64,000 nt of DNA from contig NC_134366.1 of NCBI RefSeq assembly GCF_035582795.1, forward strand, positions 108,197,756 to 108,261,755, written 5' to 3'. The notes below the pieces were generated by a model. That model was not told the origin of the DNA and made no database searches. It was given only the letters and a program-made list of their open reading frames with translations. Shown here piece by piece: positions 49,933-60,188 of the stretch. The position numbers and the translations under genes are program-made. The stretch comes from Mycteria americana. Lineage: Eukaryota > Chordata > Aves > Ciconiiformes > Ciconiidae. Within the stretch, counting starts at the first letter, position 1; the number at the start of each line of letters is the position of its first letter.

Positions 49933-50859
49933 CTAGAAACACCAACAAGTTAAAAGTTACATGTGTATGAGGTGCAGTTATCAGACGTGAAGGGAAACAT
50001 GTCATGACACCGGGCGCAGATGAGATAACCCTAGGAAACAAAAATGTCCGTGTGTGCTAACTGATACAGACCACTGGCAGTGAAATAAAGATAAAAGCTA
50101 CGTGCTCAACTAGATGGGGAACCGCTGGAAAGACAAAGTAGTGCAAGGGAAAAGTTGCTGAAGAGAGGCTTGCATGGAAATGATGGGAACAAAGGAAAAG
50201 AAAACTTGGAGCAACAAGTGGGAAACATTGCAGAAATCAGAACGTAAATATGTCCAGTAAGCTGCATAACTGTACATAAAAGCTGTACACTAAGGCTATT
50301 AAACCTATGAAAAGCTAATATGCATATGTCCTTCAGAAAACGAACAATCCATAATATTTTATTATTACTGTGGCTATTGATGCTATTGCTCAGCTCTAGA
50401 TTTTGAGCTGGTGAAACTGGTGTAGCTCTGTCAAAACTAACGGAGACAGCGGTTTGCACCAGAAGGAGGATCGGGTCTTGTCTGTTTGTATGGCACCTTT
50501 ATCAAGATGGTGTGTGAAGAGATACCGCTGCTGGTGCCTGAAAATAACTGGTTGGGTCAGCAATACAGTATTAGCATGGATGTTACTAGGACTGGGTGGA
50601 TCATTCCTTGTAAATGGATTACAGGATAATTTTAGCTTTTTTTGTCGTTGTTCACAAATCATTCATGAACTGATCTTGATTCCTCATGACAGACTGATTT
50701 TTGAAGTCCTCACCTGAAGATTTGGAAGGAAAATATTGTCTATGCCTGTGAGTTGTTAACTTTGACTATTTGCTGCTTGTGACGTATAATTGGTCACTTC
50801 AGTTGCATTGCAGTTTTTCTGCTCCATGGTTGATTATTGGAGTTTGGATACAGAATTAG

Positions 50860-50960
50860 AGCATGATTACTAATGATTAGTGAACAGAACATACCCCTAA
50901 TTATGCATGAATAGTCATGTTTGTATCTGAGAATTCAGCTGAAGACAGACATTCCCAACG
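50860..50960. promoter_or_regulatory. Possible enhancer: homeodomain/POU-like motif cluster
   Basis: Within about 60 bp are taatgattag, cctaattatgcatgaat and an adjacent tcatgttt. The density of TAAT cores and an octamer-like ATGCAT is suggestive of a conserved regulatory element, but AT-rich background makes chance matches common. Confidence 0.25.
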
Positions 50961-51229
50961 CATTGATGCCAATAAAAATCAGAGATAAGAAATAAAAAGG
51001 AGCATGAAGTTGGCAAGGAAAGGTACATTCAGAATTTGAATACAATTTCATAAACTTTATTTTTGCACCATTTACTGTGTTCTAAGTGTTGGATTGTCAT
51101 TGACACATTTAGGAGCTCAGGAGTCCCCTTCCTAGATCAGAATTATATTTGCAGGTTGATCTACAAAGTTGTCACGAAAATATAGACCCCTTTCATTCAG
51201 AGCCAGAAAAAAAACCTGGCAGGCAACTG

Positions 51230-51690
51230 AGGCTGACCTTGTGCATAAAGATCATGAAAGCTCATCCCTAAACTCCCTAAACCTCAGACACGCCGGAGCA
51301 TTTCCAACTGCCAGGACGAAGTTGTTAGGTTCCACCAAGGCTTGCATCCCCTGCCATCATTGGGAAGTAATTAGCTACACTAGTTTCAGCTTAATTTATG
51401 ACGATCCATATGTGCTTCTCTGAGTCCCTGCTCTGAAGTGAGTTTTCAATATCGTAAGACTATACTTCTTACTCCTCAGTGCATGCCCTCACATCTCTAC
51501 AATTTTTTAGTATGCTCTTTCAGTCAGGCAATTCAGACCACTCTCTACAAAATACTGTTCTCCTTGTTTACCATCTCACTTGTCTCTGTATCCTGTGCAA
51601 ATTTAATCAGTGGAAACTGCGTAGCATTGACAAAATCATTCACTAATAGACTGATAGGAACCAATTCCCAAGTTATATCCTTTTAGTTCC
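51230..51690 (-). repeat. Possible ancient CR1/L3-like LINE remnant
   Basis: Plus-strand text such as gcaaatttaatcagtggaaa, aaatcattcactaatagact and aggaaccaattcccaa resembles, in degraded form, the reverse of the old CR1 segment about loss of coding sequence upstream of the RT tail. A weak match by eye. Confidence 0.3.
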
Positions 51691-52886
51691 ATATAATGTG
51701 ATGTTCAAAATCCGTGGTCAAATGATTTGAAGACACAGGCCTATGAATATACTGTATGAACACAGTTATCTTTGTGAACCAGAGAAATAGCTGTGAACAA
51801 AAAGAAAGTTGAAGAAGATAAAATAAAAGTTTGTTTTACAAGACCTGCATTCCATGAAATCATATTGATTATTATTAATTGCACCTTAAGCATTCAATTC
51901 TATGTTGGTGGCCTCCTAAATGAAACTTCTCATTATGTGTCCAGGTTCAGTGTCTGACTAACAGATCTATATTTTCCTGGATCATCTCTCCACTCTTTCT
52001 TAATATTTGGAATATGTTGGCAATTCAAAGATCTTTGAGATTTTTCCTGTTTTCCGTGTTTCTTGTTTCCCTCTAGGCTTCTTGATTTGTACATGTGTAA
52101 TTGCAGCTGACTCTGCATCATATTTTTCTTCATTCTGGATGCCAGGTTTTCTGTTCTATCTACAACATTTTATTGGGCAGATTTATCCTCCTGCTTGCTT
52201 CTGAAATCAGAAGAGAAATAGTGATGAACACATCTGTCTTTTCTGAGCCTTTGTTCAAAATTATAATACCTGTTTCTAGCAATGGACCAATATTTGGTGC
52301 AGAATTTTTTTACTCTAATGTGTTTCTCCTGTGTTCCTTCTAACTATGTTGCCCATTGATCTTTTCTTACACAGCTGTTTTCAGCAGAGCAGATTTTTTA
52401 AAATTTGCAGTTTACTGCTATTATCGTTTTTTGCATTCTTTATGGTTTGATTGCTAATGTTTCACTAGCATTTCTGCATCATCTATATTTCACAAGTTCT
52501 TTCTTCCCCAGCATGAATTCTCTTCTACTTGCAAATTTATAGCACTTTTTTTTTTTTTTTTGATACCCACTAGAATGTTCTTGAACAATTTCCAGTTCCT
52601 ATTAATATTTCCCACATTAAATTGATGTTCCTAGCTTGTTAAAGCAACAGTTTTTTTTAAGCTTGGACAAATTGTCCCTTTCTGTTTCTAACTGGTATTG
52701 CATTCAATGTGCATGAAGTAAATCTGAGAGGGTCGTGATTACTGGTAGCCAAATACAGTGGGTCTTGACCTCTGAATGAGGTCCAGTAACTAATGTGTCT
52801 ACACTAGCTGCAAGATGCCCTGTGTTTAAAACATATTATTTATTGTTTCTTGAAATACTACTAAAATGATGTGACATCCACCATAA
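51691..52886. other. Intergenic DNA, no gene seen
   Basis: AT-rich with a T run near 52,546-52,561. No recognised element. Confidence 0.5.
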
Positions 52887-53083
52887 GAGTGGTCTCCAAA
52901 GTGGGGTGTGTGCACCCCAGGGGGTCTGCAAGATGATCAATTGGGGCGCAGGAAGAAAATATAGAACTTCATTGGTACAAGTATGTAGTTTATAAATAAA
53001 TAAATATACATATATTGGGGGTGCATGCTCAAAAAGTTTTTACTGATAGGGGTGCATGACCAAAAAAGTTTGGAGACCACTGC
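52887..53083. mobile_element. hAT-like MITE with terminal inverted repeats
   Basis: Left end agtggtctccaaagt (from 52,888) and right end gtttggagaccactg (to 53,082) are inverted copies of one another. The sequence matches the CAGTGGTYCTCAAA-type ends of Charlie-like hAT elements. The interior is about 170 bp, has no coding capacity and includes ggggtgcatg twice and an AAAT/TA-rich stretch. The expected 8-bp target duplication is only partly recognisable. Confidence 0.7.
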
Positions 53084-54425
53084 TCGATGAGATGCCTGGG
53101 AAGTACATTCTTAGGCTCCTGTGATCCTAAAGGCAAGATCAGTCCACACAGCCTGTTTCTAGCTTGTCCTGGCCACCCTCAGGATGCTGGACCAGATGGA
53201 CCCTCACTTGGAACGAGCACAGGAGTCCTTATGTAGTCTTAATCCATAAAATTAAAACCTTCTGTGATTGTGAACTGTCTGCAGCTTTCTAACAATGTAC
53301 TGGTTTTGATTTAATTTTTTTTCCTCCCTCTTCTATCCTTACTGAATTACAGTCTTTTAAATGGTCCAGTCATATGAATCGCTCCTCTAATAGTATTGAA
53401 AACAAAATCTCTTATATGATGTTTTCTTTTTTTTACCACCTACTCTGATCGTAATCGCTATACAGACAGTTACAGTAATACCCTTCGCTTTACATGTTAT
53501 GCCATGCAGGTTTGCCAGACTAGTTTGGACTCCACTGCCTGGATGGTGACAGCTCTTCACAGCAGGGGGGAGCTGCAATTTGAGATCCAAAGCAGTAATC
53601 TGCTTCCAAAAGAGTTCCTATGGTCTAGAAATTTCTAGGTTTAAAAACACTATTGGACTAATAGCTAGGCTGTTATTTGAGGGCAGCCTGTTAGAAATGC
53701 TGCCCTTTGCAGCCTCATGTGTCCCTCTTTAAGTGCAGAACACACAGTAATTTTTGGAGGATTTACTTTTTAGACTGTCTTGCATGCATCCTAGCCCTAC
53801 GAACCTGATGGGTTTTGCAGTCCTGGCTGAGTCTGATCGAAGCTGACATCCGTGGGCTTCTGTGAGGGCTGTGGGAAGAAAGTACTAAATATATCAGGTT
53901 AGAGTCTCCCCAAGCAATTTGACAATTGTTAGTCTGAAAGCACCGTTTTGGAAAAGTATGCTGACTCATGGCATGAGAGGAAGGATTTATTTTTTAAAGC
54001 AATAGGCTAGTATGATGGGATCTGGATTAACTTCTTAACTTTTCCAAAGTTCCCATGTGACACAGCAAACCTCTAAATGCCTCTGTCCATAAAAGTTCTA
54101 TCCATACAGCAACTATAACACTTTTTTCCTCTGTCTTGCTTCATGAATTGTAAACATCTTTGGAGCAGGAGGTGTCGGGGGGTGTCTCCAATTATGTATG
54201 TGAAGAGGACTTGGCACAATGGGCCCCTTATTTCATCTGGGAGTTCTGCAGGCTTCTCCCGTGCAAGTAGCATATGGCAGTAAGATTCAAAAGAGTACCC
54301 ATGGCTCTTCTTGCTTCTGTTTGGTGGTATGCAGCAGATCTAAAAATTAGGCCAAAGTATCCTGACAGCAAATGGGAAAATAAGTGCATATTAATAGCAT
54401 CGCAGACTGGTAAGGAAAGGGCAGG
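53084..54425. other. Intergenic DNA, no gene seen
   Basis: A phrase near 53,185-53,215 (gatgctggaccagatggacc) resembles the tail of old CR1/L3 or related SINE copies, but the match is too short to call. Nothing else recognised. Confidence 0.4.
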
Positions 54426-54966
54426 AATCACAGAACCGCAGAATGGCTTGGGTTGGAAGAGACCTTCAAAGACCATCTAGTCCAACCCCCCTGCCATGGG
54501 CAGGGACACCTTCCACCAGACCAGGTTGCTCAAAGCCCTGGCCAACCTGACCTTGAACACTTCCACTGATGGGGCATCCATAACTTCTCTGGGCAACCTG
54601 TTCCAGTGTCTCACCACCCTCATCGTAAAGAGTTTCTTATGTCCAATCTAAACCTACCCTCTTTCAGTTGAACACTGTTGCATCTTGTCCTGTCATTACA
54701 GGCCTTGGTAAAAAGTCTCTCTCTGTCTTTCTTCTAAGCCCCCTTTAAGTACTGAAAGGCTGCGATAAGGTCTCCCTGGAGCTTCTCTTCTCCAGGCTGA
54801 GCAACCCCAACTCTCTCAGCCTTTCCTCACAGGAGAGGTGCTCCAGCCCTCTGACCATTTTTGTGGCCCTCCTCTGGACCCACTCCAACAGGTCCATGTC
54901 CTTCTTATACCGGGGACCCCAGAGCTGGATGCAGTACTCCAGGTGGGGTCTCACAGGAGCAGAGAC
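54426..54966 (-). repeat. CR1 LINE 3' half
   Basis: Reverse complement of a CR1 3' end. It begins cacagaaccgcagaatggct with gttggaagagaccttcaaag, then ccctgccatgggcagggaca, and ends at gcagtactccaggtggggtc near 54,950. The minus-strand frame at 54,954-54,745 keeps [12 protein letters not shown] and [12 protein letters not shown] of ORF2. Truncated at its 5' end near 54,966. Confidence 0.93.
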
Positions 54967-55601
54967 AAGACCCCACCTGGGAAAACCAGGTTAGTTTTAA
55001 CCCAGATGAGTTTCTTGCCCTGTTTCTCCTCCCACCCACTCGATCCCTGCCACTGGCCCGAGGAAGGGAAGGCACCGCAGAGGGAAGAAGCAGGCAGGCA
55101 TGGCGTGACTGCTGCTGACAGAAGTCCTGCCTTATGCCAGCTAGTCACGTCTGCGAAGCTGCAGCCTAAACGATGTGGCAGCCCAGACCGAACCAGGCTT
55201 TGTATTTTACTTGAGCTGTAAGAATAATGCACTATGGAAAACTGGAAAATGCTAAGACCAAATAGCATTTCCCACCATATTTATTAGATTTCCGTGATTG
55301 TTTCTGCCCCTGAGAGGCCAGCAGCACGATTCTGCAGCCTTTTCATGTTGTGTTAACAACTCCATCTCGTGGGAAGAGAGGCTGCTTTGGAGGCATGGAG
55401 TAAAACAAGCTTTTTTACAAAAATCTCCTGTTTTGTAGGAGAATTTGAAGATTTCAGTTAAGTTCATGACATCTATTTTGTCGTTTCTCAGGTTCAGCCA
55501 TCCTCGATAACTTACCTTGAAGAGTCTTTCACTGAAAGCTATCACTTCGGTCTAAAGTGCATGTAATTCTGTGTCTGAATGTGCGATGGATCCTGATTCT
55601 T

Positions 55602-56150
55602 TTTCCAAAAGACTGAACTGTGTCAGCTTGCCCAGTCAATGGAAATACTTTCCGTTGTGCTTCCCTCAAGAGATCAGTTTAAAACAGAGCATCGGTACTT
55701 CTGTAAAATTTGAACATAGAGCCCTCCAGCTTCGGCATTTTATTTTCACGACTTAAATTTGTTCCCTGACTCCTTAATTTCAAAGGGGCAGCAATCCACC
55801 AGGCTTTCCTTTAGAAATCAGATGAAAAGCAGATGTCTGTGCTGAATATCGCACAGCTCTGTACAGCAGGCGGGAAACTTCATGTAATAAAATTACTCAG
55901 TGTGGAAATTCTTGACTGTGGCCCAGTTCACAAAGCTTACAAAGAACCCTGCCATGAGTCTGATTACGCCTTTTGAAATTAAGGGTAGGGGCAACAAAGC
56001 GAAGTCATGAAAATAAAGTCCCAAAGGCTGGAGGGCTCTGGGTTCAAATTTCTCAAAAGCATTAGGACGAGGTTTTAAAACTGATCCTTGGAGTGAACTG
56101 CAGCGGGAAATGTCCTCAAAAACTGGGCAAGCTGGCACAGGTCAGTCTTT
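55602..56150. repeat. Diverged inverted repeat, arms about 185 bp
   Basis: The left arm (55,602-55,791) and the reverse complement of the right arm (55,966-56,150) share, in order, agactga.ctgtg, cagcttgcccagt, gatcagttttaaaa (one base different), aatttgaac..agagccctcc and agc, ttattttca.gactt and ttaatttcaaa. The spacer is about 175 bp. No transposase is seen. The arms may be two inverted copies of an unrecognised repeat or a fold-back element. Confidence 0.8.
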
Positions 56151-57073
56151 CCTCAAAAAAAGGGAGGCAAGATGTACACTTAGGAGGCAACAGTTTTTTT
56201 CAATAAAGGCTTTCTTTAGATGTTCATGTTAGCTTGTCTCAGCGTTTGTTTGAGTACAGGGCTTCTTCCAATGGTTCACTTTTGACTGAATGTCTAATCT
56301 AAATCCTTAGTTTGCTTTTTTAACATGTTATATTGTTTATTTCAATAAGCTCTCCTTATCAAGTGTAGTAATTCTGCCCTGGTTTCGATTAAAATCTCCT
56401 AAAAAGATTCCAAAATTTACTGTCAAGACAAACTCTCAATTCCTTCCTACCTTGTGAGACATTTTTCCATCATTTAAGAGGCATTTCCCTTCCCCATCAT
56501 GTAGGGAAAGAAGATGGTGGTCAGACTCAGAATTTATTATTCAAATACTAGTTTTCTGTTAATAATGTACAAAATCCTTTCTAAATTAGAAACATACAAT
56601 ATGACTTCACCTGTAACCAAAAGAGGAGGCTCCAAGTGGTTCCATTATTTTTTTCTTCTAGTCATTTACAGTGGCTTAGAGTACAAATAGACTCTAACCA
56701 GTCTGATTTATCATCTTGCTTTCCAAATTAGGGCAATAGTGGCATATTTTCTCTACTTGGTTTTATTTAGATATCTTTGTTATTGGGAGAGCAGTTTGAC
56801 AACCGGTTGAGACTCGTTCTCAAGTGAGCCGCAGAATGGGAATCTTTTACTTTGCTCAGTAGACACATCTTTCTTACCCTGAGCATGCCCAATGAAGTAA
56901 AACCTCCCCTCTTGCTGGTGATGCCATCATAAATTTGCCTTCTTTCTTTGGTAACAAATTAATACATTTTGCATTTAGAGAAGCTCAAAAGTTCACTAGC
57001 AACATGGGCTTTGATAAGGCTTCTGAGTAAATTAGGGCACTAACTCAACTGGATAACCATAATACATGATTAG
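56151..57073. other. Intergenic DNA, no gene seen
   Basis: AT-rich single-copy-looking sequence between the inverted repeat and the next CR1. Confidence 0.5.
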
Positions 57074-57884
57074 TATAGAATCATAGAATGGTTTGGGTTG
57101 GAAGGGACCTTTAAAGGTCATCTAGTCCAACCCCCCTGCCATGGGCAGGGATACCTTCCACTAGACCAGGTTGCTCAAAGCCCCATCCAGCCTGGCCTTG
57201 AACACTTCCAGTGATGGGTAATGCACAACTTCTCAGGGCAACTTGTTCCAGTGTCTCACCACCCTCACAGTAAAGAATTTCTTCCTGATGTCCAATCTAA
57301 ATTTACCCTCTTTCAGTTTAAAACCGCTATCCCTTGTCCTATCACTACACTCCCTGATAAAGAGTCCCTCCCCATCTTTCCTGTAGGCCCCCTTAAAGTA
57401 CTGGAAGGCCACAATAAGGTGTCCCCAAAGCCTCCTCTTCTCTAGGCTAAACACCCCCAACTCTCTCAGCCTGTCCTCACAGGAGAGGTGCTCCAGCCCC
57501 CTGATCATCTTCGTGGCCCTCCTCTGGACCCACTCAAGCAGGTCCCTGTCTTTCTGATGTTGGGGGCCCCAGAGCTGAACGCAGTACTCCAAGTGGGGTC
57601 TCACGAGAGCAGAGTAGAGGGAGAGAATCACCTCCCTTGACCTGCTGGTCACATTTCTTTTCATGCAGCCCAGGATACAATTGGCTTTCTGGGCTGTGAG
57701 TGCACATTGCCGGCTCATACTCAGTTTTTCAGCTACCAATACCGCCAAGTCCTTCTCCACAGGGCTGCTCTCAATCGTCTCATTGCCCAGCCTGTATCCA
57801 CATTTGGGATTGCCCTGACCCATGTGCAGGACCTTGAACTTGGCCTTGTTGAACTTCATGAGGTTCACACGGGCCCACCTCTCT
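57074..57884 (-). repeat. CR1 LINE with a long open ORF2 C-terminal segment
   Basis: 5'-truncated CR1 reading on the minus strand; the plus strand opens with tagaatcatagaatggtttg. An uninterrupted frame of 211 codons (57,868-57,233) covers the C-terminal third of ORF2: [20 protein letters not shown], then [45 protein letters not shown] and a carboxyl end VVRHWNKLP. The reverse transcriptase catalytic core is not included because truncation removed it. It is clearly younger than most copies here. Confidence 0.95.
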
Positions 57885-58881
57885 GTATTATTACATAGTA
57901 AATTAAGTGTCTATAATTTTCTTGATATGCTTGAATTAAAATATTTTACATGATCTTTGGACATTCACAGAACTTAAGCTTCTGTGAACAGAAGGCTTGT
58001 ACTCCGCCTTGAGCAAGATTTAGCATCTACCTTTAAAAGTAGCTTGCCTGGGAAGATGCAGCTAAGCCTCCGTACCTTTCCTTACTACTTTTGCACATGC
58101 TAGCATAGAAACCAGCTGGTTGTACTGAAACTTGGATGAATCTGAAGTGTAAGAAATGGAGCTTAAGACGAATGCAGGTAGGGACTGCAGTTACTTCTTA
58201 ACTGGGTGTGCAGAGGTGTAAGAAAGGTGGCTGTAAATCAGAGAAGGTATTAACTGAATCCTGAGGACCTGGGGGAAAAACCTGTATACATACCGAAGAA
58301 GTCAATCGTTAAAGTAAGGTATAATGAGAAATGGATAAAAGAGGGAAAATTGTATGGGACCGTACTGAAAACATTCCAAGTTGCCAACCCTAATTAGTGT
58401 TTGTGAAATCCCTGGCTGTTGCCATGGCAATAAATGTGGTACTACAAATGCGGCATTCTGACTTCTTCACAGGATCAAGCGAAGTTGGAAAGGAGCAAAT
58501 CCCTGTGTAAACATCAATATCGTCAATTAATTAGGAAACACAGCAAGATAAATAATAAAACCCCATGAAAGGTAAATTAATTTCTGTTTTCTGTCTGCTA
58601 CGTTTGAAAGTTTCCCCAGTATCAAACCATCTCTGTAATTCACTTTTGCTTCTACAGTAGTGCTTAATCACAGACCACAGTGGAAGTTATTGTGGAGGGA
58701 GTTTTTTAATACATTACTTAGCAAGTTAAAGACTTTGGGTTGAGATATTTCAGCTACTTAAACACATTTCTTTCTTTAAATGTCACTTAGCTTGTTTATT
58801 TATTTATTTGAGATAAAATTCCACCTAAACAAGCCCAGAGTTCTCTGTTCTTTTAAGAAAAAGTGATAAACAATCTAAAAT
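57885..58881. other. Intergenic DNA between two CR1 copies
   Basis: Nearly 1 kb without a gene. It holds the motif-rich segment at 58,385-58,550 (see separate entry) and a TTTA run at 58,795-58,810. Confidence 0.6.
58385..58550. promoter_or_regulatory. Putative enhancer with RFX X-box, TAAT and forkhead motifs
   Basis: gttgccatggcaat at 58,418-58,431 is an almost perfect palindromic X-box, the RFX family site (consensus GTNRCC..RGYAAC). Nearby are ctaattag (about 58,390), tgtaaacatcaat (about 58,506), a forkhead-type core, and caattaattag (about 58,523). There is no CpG island or open frame, so it looks like a distal element if functional. Its target could be STX17 or the gene beyond the right edge. 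Confidence 0.4.
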
Positions 58882-60188
58882 GGAGCAGATCATCTTGAGT
58901 GCCACCACTTGGCACATACAGGACAACCAGGCGATCAGGCCCAGTCAGCATGGGTTTAGGAAAGGCAGGTCCTGCTTGACTAAACCTGATGTCCTTCTCT
59001 GACAAGGTGACCCACTTAGTGGATGAGGGAGAGGCTGGGGATGTTGTCTACCTAGACTTCAGTAAAGCCTTTGACACCGTTTCCCACAGCATTCTCCTGG
59101 AGAAACTGGCTGCTCATGGCTTGGAGAGGCATATTCTTTGCTGGGTAAAAAACTGGCTGGATGGCCAGGCCCAAAGAGTGGTGGTGAATGGAGTTAAATC
59201 CAGTTGGCGACCAGTCACAGCTGGTGTTCCCCAGGGCTCTGTGCTGGGGCCAGTTCTGTTTAATATCTTTATCAATGATCTGGATGAGGGGATCGAGTGC
59301 ACCCTCAGTAAGTTTGCAGACCAGACCAAGTTGTGCAGGAGTGTTGATCTGCTTGAGGGGAGGAAGGGTCTACAGAGGGATCTGGACAGGCTGGATTGAT
59401 GGGCCGAGGTCAACTGTATGAGGGTCAACAAGGCCAAGTGCTGGGTCCTGCACTTGGGCCACGGCAACCCCATGCAACGCTACAGGCTTGGGGAAGAGTG
59501 GCTGGAAAGCTGCCTGGTGGAAAAGGACCTGAGGGGTATTGGTAGACAGTCAGCTGAATATGAGCCAGCAGTGTGCCCAGGTGGCCAAGAAAGCCAATGG
59601 CATCCTGGCTTGCATCAGGAATAGTGTGGCCAGCAGGACTAGGGAAGTGATCGTGCCCCTGTACTCGGCACTGGTGAGGCCGCACCTCGAATCCTGTGTT
59701 CAGTTTTGGGCCCCTCACTACAAGAGAGACATTGAGGTGCTGGAGCGTGTCCAGAGAAGGGCAACGAAGCTGGTGAAGGGTCTGGAGCAGAAGTCTGATG
59801 AGGAGCAGCTGAGGGAACTGGGGTTGTTTAGCCTGGAGAAAAGGAGGCTCAGGGGAGACCTTATCGCTCTCTACAACTACCTGAAAGGAGGTTGGAGTGA
59901 TGTTCTCCCAAGTAACAAGACATAGGACAAGAGGAAATGGCCCAAGTTGTGCCAGGGGAGGTTTAGATTAGATAGTAGGAAAAATTTCTTCACTGAAAAG
60001 GTTGTCCAGCATTGGAACAGGCTGCCCAGGGAAGTGGTGGAGTCACCATCCCTGGAGGTATTTAAAAGACATGTAGACGTGGCGCTTAGGGACATGGTTT
60101 AGTGCTGGACCTGGCAGTGTTAGGTTTACTGTTGGACTCAATGATCTTAAAGGTCTTTTCCAACCTATACGATTCTGTGATTCTATGA
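58882..60188 (+). repeat. CR1 LINE, longest copy, with decayed reverse transcriptase
   Basis: About 1.3 kb, reading plus, from gagtgccaccacttggcaca to the 3' end gattctgtgattctatg. The first frame (58,989-59,399) carries reverse transcriptase motifs: [32 protein letters not shown] and KFADQTKL. The catalytic motif reads FADQ (59,313-59,324) where active elements have two aspartates. A TGA at 59,397-59,399 and a frameshift near 59,530 break ORF2; it resumes at 59,539-59,925 and ends at a TAG. Inactive. Confidence 0.96.

Larger units (their letters stand above)
48693..51229. other. Intergenic DNA with an exon-like segment
   Basis: AT-rich, no recognised repeat. It includes the exon-like minus-strand segment 49,932-49,750 and a homeodomain-type motif cluster near 50,860-50,930. 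Confidence 0.5.
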
